This document shows positions 6,312 to 10,457 of a stretch of DNA of 10,457 nucleotides, one piece after another. How positions within the stretch are numbered: the stretch's first letter is position 1; the number at the start of each line of letters is the position of its first letter. The stretch is from NCBI GenBank assembly GCA_024643945.1, contig JAHELX010000162.1, positions 1-10,457 on the forward strand, written 5' to 3'. A program made the position numbers and the translations under genes. The notes beneath the pieces are model-generated. The model was not told where the DNA came from. It searched no databases and saw nothing but the letters and a program-made list of their open reading frames with translations. The DNA is from Anaerolineales bacterium. Lineage in GTDB: Bacteria > Chloroflexota > Anaerolineae > 4572-78 > NAK82.

Positions 6312-6338
6312 GCCAACGTAAGCCTTGGCATTTGCCAA
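6312..6338. promoter_or_regulatory. TTGGCA/TGCCAA palindrome, candidate operator
   Basis: TTGGCA-TT-TGCCAA (6325-6338) is a palindrome with perfect 6-bp arms. Its left arm is the -35 of the rightward promoter. A third half-site, GCCAA (6312-6316), lies 8 bases to the left and is inverted with respect to TTGGC. A protein bound here would cover the rightward -35 and sit beside the leftward -35. No regulator gene is visible in the window, so the binding factor is unknown. Confidence 0.45.
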
Positions 6339-6353
6339 CCCTTCAGGTATAAT
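6325..6353 (+). promoter_or_regulatory. Strong sigma70-like promoter for the rightward genes
   Basis: TTGGCA (6325-6330) and a perfect TATAAT (6348-6353) are separated by 17 bases, the ideal spacing. Transcription should start near 6360, about 120 bases before the dehydrogenase ATG. The downstream GH13 gene follows after only 25 bases and is probably on the same transcript. Confidence 0.75.
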
Positions 6354-6364
6354 CGGACCAGGCA

Positions 6365-6445
6365 CTTGTTCATCAATAACTTCGTACCTTGGAACCGGAA
6401 TCTGGCGCAAAACCGCCACAAAACGGTAAGTTGTTTTTGAACAAG
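6365..6445 (+). promoter_or_regulatory. Long imperfect hairpin in the 5' leader
   Basis: Starting about 5 bases after the predicted transcript start, CTTGTTCA (6365-6372) pairs with TGAACAAG (6438-6445). After a 2x2 mismatch, AATAACT (6375-6381) pairs with AGTTGTT (6429-6435), including one G-T pair. After a 3-base bulge, TACC (6385-6388) pairs with GGTA (6425-6428). The apical part contains TGGCG-CAAAAC-CGCCA (6403-6418). About 19 pairs line up in nested order plus a 5-bp tip. No T run follows, so it is not a terminator in this form. It ends 36 bases before the ATG and leaves the ribosome site free. It matches no riboswitch class that I know; it may stabilise the 5' end or regulate. Confidence 0.45.
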
Positions 6446-6481
6446 CACTGAGCAATAAAATTGGCAGGAAGGAAGCCCATA

Positions 6482-7492
6482 ATGGATCCCATATTCGTTC
6501 TCAACACCATGTCCTTTCCCGACGAGTTGCTGAACTCGCTGCGGGCGCTGTCGCCCCGGCTGACAGTGGTGCAGCATAATGCTGCTTCGGTGGACGAGAT
6601 GCCATCCGAACTTTGGCGCCAGGTTGAAGTCTTATATACGCTGTCAGCCGTGCCAGATCCAGCCCGCGCCCCCAAGCTGCGCTGGGTGCAATTGCATAGT
6701 GCTGGGGTCAATCAGGTACAGGACACCCCACTCTGGCAATCGGACGTGGTCATCACCACCATCAGCGGCATCCACGCCTCCAACATGGCTGAATATGTGC
6801 TCATGATGATGCTCGCCTTTGCTCATCGGCTGCCGCGGATGCTGGATTACCAGGCGCGCGCCGAGTGGCCCTCGCAGCGATGGGCTAAGTTTGTGCCCCA
6901 GGAGTTGCGCGGCGCGACGCTGGGCGTGATTGGATACGGGAGCATTGGACGCGAGGTTGGCCGCTTGGCGCACGCATTTGGCATGCGCGTGCTCGGCTTG
7001 CATCGTGGAGGAGTGGCAGGGCCGCCCGGCTACGAACTGCCGGAACTGGCAGGCCAGCCTGGCGCCGAACCCGACCGGCTTTACACCCCCGACCAGTTGG
7101 CACAGATACTGGCCGAATGTGATTACGTGGTGCTGGCGGTTCCCCACACCTCGGCCACGCATCACCTCATGAACCAGACGACGCTACGCGCCATGAAGCC
7201 CACGGCGGTGCTGGTCAACGTGGCGCGTGGGGCAGTAGTGGACGAGGCGGCACTGATCCACGCTCTGCGCGAAGCGTGGATCGCGGGGGCGGCCCTCGAC
7301 GTGTTTGAGGAGGAGCCGCTGCCGGCCGATAGCCCGCTATGGAAAATGGAGAATGTCGTCATTTCACCCCACGTGGCCGGGTTCACGCCGCACTACGACA
7401 AGCGGGCCACGGCCCTGTTTGCAGAGAACCTGCGGCGTTACCTGGCTGGCGAGCCTCTGCTTAATCGGGTGGAACGAGAGCGAGAGTACTGA
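6482..7492 (+). CDS. D-isomer specific 2-hydroxyacid dehydrogenase
   Basis: A cytoplasmic NAD(P)-dependent oxidoreductase of 336 residues that interconverts 2-oxoacids and D-2-hydroxyacids. The catalytic domain (about 1-100 plus the C-terminal part) surrounds a nucleotide-binding domain (about 101-290). Seen motifs are GYGSIG (151-156, GxGxxG), NVARGAVVDE (246-255) with catalytic R249, DVFEEEPL (273-280) with E278, and SPHVAG (295-300) with H297; the R-E-H set is complete. After the second Rossmann strand the residues are H174-R175 (GLHRGG) rather than the Asp that favours NAD, so NADP use is possible. The substrate (glyoxylate, hydroxypyruvate, phenylpyruvate or other) is not readable. ATG 6482 is chosen because AAGGAAG lies 6 bases before it; an in-frame TTG at 6461 lies upstream of that site. 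It is the first gene after the rightward promoter and a structured leader, and is followed 25 bases later by the GH13 gene. Confidence 0.93.
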   Translation: MDPIFVLNTMSFPDELLNSLRALSPRLTVVQHNAASVDEMPSELWRQVEVLYTLSAVPDPARAPKLRWVQLHSAGVNQVQDTPLWQSDVVITTISGIHASNMAEYVLMMMLAFAHRLPRMLDYQARAEWPSQRWAKFVPQELRGATLGVIGYGSIGREVGRLAHAFGMRVLGLHRGGVAGPPGYELPELAGQPGAEPDRLYTPDQLAQILAECDYVVLAVPHTSATHHLMNQTTLRAMKPTAVLVNVARGAVVDEAALIHALREAWIAGAALDVFEEEPLPADSPLWKMENVVISPHVAGFTPHYDKRATALFAENLRRYLAGEPLLNRVEREREY

Positions 7493-7517
7493 ACTGACAC
7501 AATGCAGGGAGGGCATA

Positions 7518-10457
7518 ATGCAGAAAAAGAACGCGGTACAGATGGAATTTCACGTCTCTCGTAAAGCCCGAGACTTCTACCAGTTTGACCAATCTCTGTT
7601 CTCCTTAGTCGGGAACGTTATTTTTGCCAACTTCCACGCCGCCCGCGTGTTCGCCCAAAAGATGAATGACAAACGAGATTTGGTGAGCTTCCCAGAACAA
7701 GCTGTGAGAGCCGGACAGCTCAATGCTATGGGGCTGATTGATGAAATCTTGCATTACATAGTCGGTCTGTATCGAGAGCAAAAGAATCCGGAAGTTATGC
7801 CGGAGGCGCTGGACTGGCTGGTTGCAAGGTTGGGTAAAGAAGAGGTCGACGCAGCCTTGCGCAAATTTGCCGACGAATTTCCTCCAGTTGCCGTCTATCG
7901 GCGCGAAGTTACCCTTGAAGCCTATCTGGAGGCTGAAACGGCTGGCGTTCCTAATCGCCAAATCTTGTTAGAAGAAATGCTGGCCCTCGGGCTGGCGGTT
8001 ATGAACCCAGCCTTTTCCCCGTTTCTGGAGTTGTTCGACGACACTGACCTGAAAAGGGAAACCGTCTATCCCCAAATTATCTCCAGTCTGCACGAATTCT
8101 TTGCTACCCAGCCCACTTTTGGACCTGAGAATCAAAATCTGATCGATATGCTGCGCAGCCCTGCCCTGGCCGTACCCCATTCGCTTTCGGGACAATTGGA
8201 GTACATGCGGGAACGATGGGGCCACTTGCTGGGCAGGTATCTATACCGGCTGCTCAGCAGCCTGGACCTCATCCGAGAGGAAGAGAAAATGATGTTCCTG
8301 GGCCCCGGCCCCGCTCTGGTGTACGAGTTTGCGGGACTGGAGTTGGAGCCGGAACGCTTCAGCCCCGACCGGGACTGGATGCCCACGCTGGTGTTGATGG
8401 CTAAGCACACGTATGTGTGGCTGGATCAAATGTCTAGAAAACATCAACAACCTATCACACGCCTGGATCAGATTCCCGACGAAGAACTGGACAGCCTGGC
8501 TCGCCGCGGATTTACGGGCCTGTGGCTGATAGGTCTCTGGGAACGCAGCTCAGCCTCGGGGAGGATCAAACAACTGTGCGGCAATCCTGAGGCCGTGGCA
8601 TCCGCCTATTCCCTTTTCGATTATCGGATCGCAGCCGAGTTGGGAGGTGACGCGGCCTATCAAAACTTGAAAGATCGGGCCTGGAAACGAGGTATGCGTC
8701 TGGCAAGCGACATGGTGCCCAACCATATGAGCATCGATTCCAGATGGGTGATAGAGCATCCGGACTGGTTCGTTTCGTTAGATTACCGCCCTTTCCCCTC
8801 ATATAGTTTTAACGGGCCCAACCTATCCTGGGACGAGCGGGTTGGTATTTACCTGGAGGATCATTATTACAACCGCAGCGACGCAGCCGTGGTGTTCAAA
8901 CGCGTGGATCATTGGACCGGCAGTGAAAACTACATCTACCATGGCAACGACGGCACCAGCATGCCCTGGAACGACACGGCTCAACTGAACTACCTGAAGC
9001 CCGAGGTGCGTGAGGCTGTGATCCAGACGATTTTGCACGTTGCCCGCCAATTCCCTGTCATCCGTTTTGACGCGGCTATGACCCTGACTAAGAAGCACTA
9101 TCAACGCCTGTGGTTCCCGGAACCCGGCACGGGAGGCGCGATTCCTACCCGGGCGGAGCATGGTCTGACCAAAGCACAGTTCAATGCCCTGATGCCCGAC
9201 GAATTCTGGCGGGAGGTGGTGGACCGGGTGGCACAGGAAGCTCCCGACACCCTGCTGCTGGCCGAGGCATTCTGGTTATTAGAAGGCTACTTTGTGCGTA
9301 CCCTGGGAATGCACCGGGTCTACAATAGTGCTTTTATGAATATGCTGCGGGACGAAGAGAATGCGAATTACCGCAGCGTCATAAAGAACACACTGGAATT
9401 CGATCCGGAAATCCTGAAGCGCTTTGTGAACTTTATGAACAACCCGGACGAAGAAACCGCCGTGGCTCAATTTGGCAAAGGCGATAAGTATTTTGGCATT
9501 TGTATGATGATGGCGACCATGCCGGGCCTGCCCATGTTCGGGCACGGCCAGATCGAGGGATTTGCCGAAAAATATGGGATGGAATACCGGCGTGCATATT
9601 GGGATGAACAGCCAGACGATTATCTGATTCAGCGGCACGAGAGGGAGATTTTTCCCCTGTTACGGCGCCGGCATTTGTTTGCCGACGTAAAAGATTTCTT
9701 GCTGTACGATCTCTTCACTCCTGAGGGCTACGTCAATGAGGACGTGTTTGCCTATTCCAATCGTGCTGGCGACGAGCGAGGGCTCGTGGTCTATCACAAC
9801 AAATACGCCGACACCCGGGGATGGATTCGAACTTCCGTCGCCTATTCGGTGAAAACGAACAATGGCGAACGAAGCCTGGTGCAAAAGAACCTGGGAGAAG
9901 GTCTTGGGCTACACGCCGATGAAAATTACTTTTGCATTTTCCGCGACCATGTAACTGGTCTGGAGTACATCCGCAGCAGCCAGGAAGTGCATCAAAAAGG
10001 GTTATACGTGGAGCTGGGCGCATACAAGTACCATGTCTTCCTTGACTTCCGCGAGGTGCAGGATAATGAGTGGCACCACTATGCCCACCTGACGGCTTAC
10101 CTGAATGGGCGGGGCGTGCCAGATATTGAAGAGGCCTTGAGGGAAACATTGCTGCGACCTGTTCATTATCCCTTTAAGGATTTGGTCAATGCTGCTATGT
10201 TCCGTCGCCTGATAGATGCCCGCGTGACTCAACCTGACGGGCAGATCGACCCACAACTGGCGGACGAAGTCGAGCAGAAGATACTTCACCTGCTGCGTGA
10301 GGTCAAACAGTTTGCCGGAGGTACTGGCGACGAGACAGCGCTTGCCCGAGAGATCCGGAACAAGCTGGAAGCCATCCTGCAACTGCCTGTCCTGGCCAGT
10401 CACTTCCCCTCGCCCCGCTCCCGCAAATATGAGGCGGCCATCAACTATTTGACAGCG
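7518..10457 (+). CDS. Large GH13 alpha-amylase-family protein, 3' end cut by the window
   Basis: An open reading frame of 980 codons without a stop, running off the right edge. ATG 7518 has AGGGAGG 5 bases upstream. Residues 1-295 are a mostly helical domain that I do not recognise. From about 299 a GH13 barrel follows: YVWLDQM (beta 1), GFTGLWLIGLWERS, YSLFDYRIAAELGG, region I DMVPNH (398-403), region II IRFDAAM with nucleophile D518, region III LLLAEAFW with acid/base E583, region IV FMNNPDEETA with stabiliser D644, and PGLPMFGHGQIEG ending near 681. The catalytic triad is complete, so it should cleave or transfer alpha-glucosidic bonds. The region IV His of the usual NHD is replaced by Pro (N642-P643-D644). 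A beta-rich domain C spans about 735-850, then a helical region with no known match to me. No signal peptide, so it is probably cytoplasmic, on glycogen or imported maltodextrins (inference). Trehalose synthase or GlgE-like roles are not supported by a diagnostic motif. Confidence 0.88.
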   Translation, partial: MQKKNAVQMEFHVSRKARDFYQFDQSLFSLVGNVIFANFHAARVFAQKMNDKRDLVSFPEQAVRAGQLNAMGLIDEILHYIVGLYREQKNPEVMPEALDWLVARLGKEEVDAALRKFADEFPPVAVYRREVTLEAYLEAETAGVPNRQILLEEMLALGLAVMNPAFSPFLELFDDTDLKRETVYPQIISSLHEFFATQPTFGPENQNLIDMLRSPALAVPHSLSGQLEYMRERWGHLLGRYLYRLLSSLDLIREEEKMMFLGPGPALVYEFAGLELEPERFSPDRDWMPTLVLMAKHTYVWLDQMSRKHQQPITRLDQIPDEELDSLARRGFTGLWLIGLWERSSASGRIKQLCGNPEAVASAYSLFDYRIAAELGGDAAYQNLKDRAWKRGMRLASDMVPNHMSIDSRWVIEHPDWFVSLDYRPFPSYSFNGPNLSWDERVGIYLEDHYYNRSDAAVVFKRVDHWTGSENYIYHGNDGTSMPWNDTAQLNYLKPEVREAVIQTILHVARQFPVIRFDAAMTLTKKHYQRLWFPEPGTGGAIPTRAEHGLTKAQFNALMPDEFWREVVDRVAQEAPDTLLLAEAFWLLEGYFVRTLGMHRVYNSAFMNMLRDEENANYRSVIKNTLEFDPEILKRFVNFMNNPDEETAVAQFGKGDKYFGICMMMATMPGLPMFGHGQIEGFAEKYGMEYRRAYWDEQPDDYLIQRHEREIFPLLRRRHLFADVKDFLLYDLFTPEGYVNEDVFAYSNRAGDERGLVVYHNKYADTRGWIRTSVAYSVKTNNGERSLVQKNLGEGLGLHADENYFCIFRDHVTGLEYIRSSQEVHQKGLYVELGAYKYHVFLDFREVQDNEWHHYAHLTAYLNGRGVPDIEEALRETLLRPVHYPFKDLVNAAMFRRLIDARVTQPDGQIDPQLADEVEQKILHLLREVKQFAGGTGDETALAREIRNKLEAILQLPVLASHFPSPRSRKYEAAINYLTA

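Noticed and set aside
6461..7492. Earlier TTG start for the dehydrogenase
   Set aside because: The strong ribosome site AAGGAAG lies inside that extension and is ideally spaced for ATG 6482.
7518..10457. Naming the GH13 protein as trehalose synthase, GlgE or glycogen debranching enzyme
   Set aside because: The barrel has GH13 motifs, but the N-terminal domain, the region IV N-P-D and the long C-terminus do not match the diagnostic features of those enzymes.

Overview
The window is a gene-dense, GC-rich bacterial chromosome segment. Shine-Dalgarno sites are clear, sigma70-like promoters are visible, and GTG starts occur beside ATG. The gene mix is an OCA2/ArsB-like permease with an extracytoplasmic domain, a stand-alone homocysteine methyltransferase, and a very long unusual GH13 protein. 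This reminds me of Chloroflexota (Anaerolineae-like) genomes, but that is recall without a search and should be held loosely. I see no phage, transposase, tRNA, rRNA or cas gene.

Layout. Bases 1-6180 read leftward. From right to left there is a putative operon of homocysteine S-methyltransferase (5302-6180), an unrecognised multi-pass membrane protein (4279-5193), a membrane-anchored SAM methyltransferase (3582-4274) and an FAH-fold enzyme (2827-3585). The last two overlap by 4 bases (ATGA). After a 266-base gap holding two copies of a 37-bp repeat comes the SLC13/ArsB/NhaD-type permease (830-2560), which carries an N-terminal carboxypeptidase-regulatory-like domain. After a 206-base gap with tandem hairpins and an inverted repeat comes a UspA-like stress protein (168-623). 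Bases 1-167 hold no gene that I accept, but contain an extended -10 promoter pointing out of the window and a hairpin.

Bases 6181-6481 form a divergent control region. Two near-consensus promoters stand back to back: TTGACG-N17-TATACT leftward and TTGGCA-N17-TATAAT rightward. A perfect TTGGCA/TGCCAA palindrome overlaps the rightward -35. The rightward transcript would begin almost directly with a long imperfect hairpin (6365-6445). Rightward genes are a D-2-hydroxyacid dehydrogenase (6482-7492) and, 25 bases later, a GH13-type alpha-amylase-family protein of at least 980 residues. The latter runs off the right edge and has an N-terminal domain of about 295 residues that I do not recognise.

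How they work together: the permease and Usp pair suggests ion/anion transport plus stress response. The leftward operon mixes methyl-group chemistry (homocysteine and SAM) with a beta-diketone/2-oxoacid-cleaving type fold; its joint pathway is not evident. The rightward pair suggests alpha-glucan metabolism next to 2-oxoacid/2-hydroxyacid redox chemistry. The most unusual items are the GH13 protein, the structured leader inside the divergent promoter region, and the 37-bp repeat pair with CRISPR-like spacing but no array.
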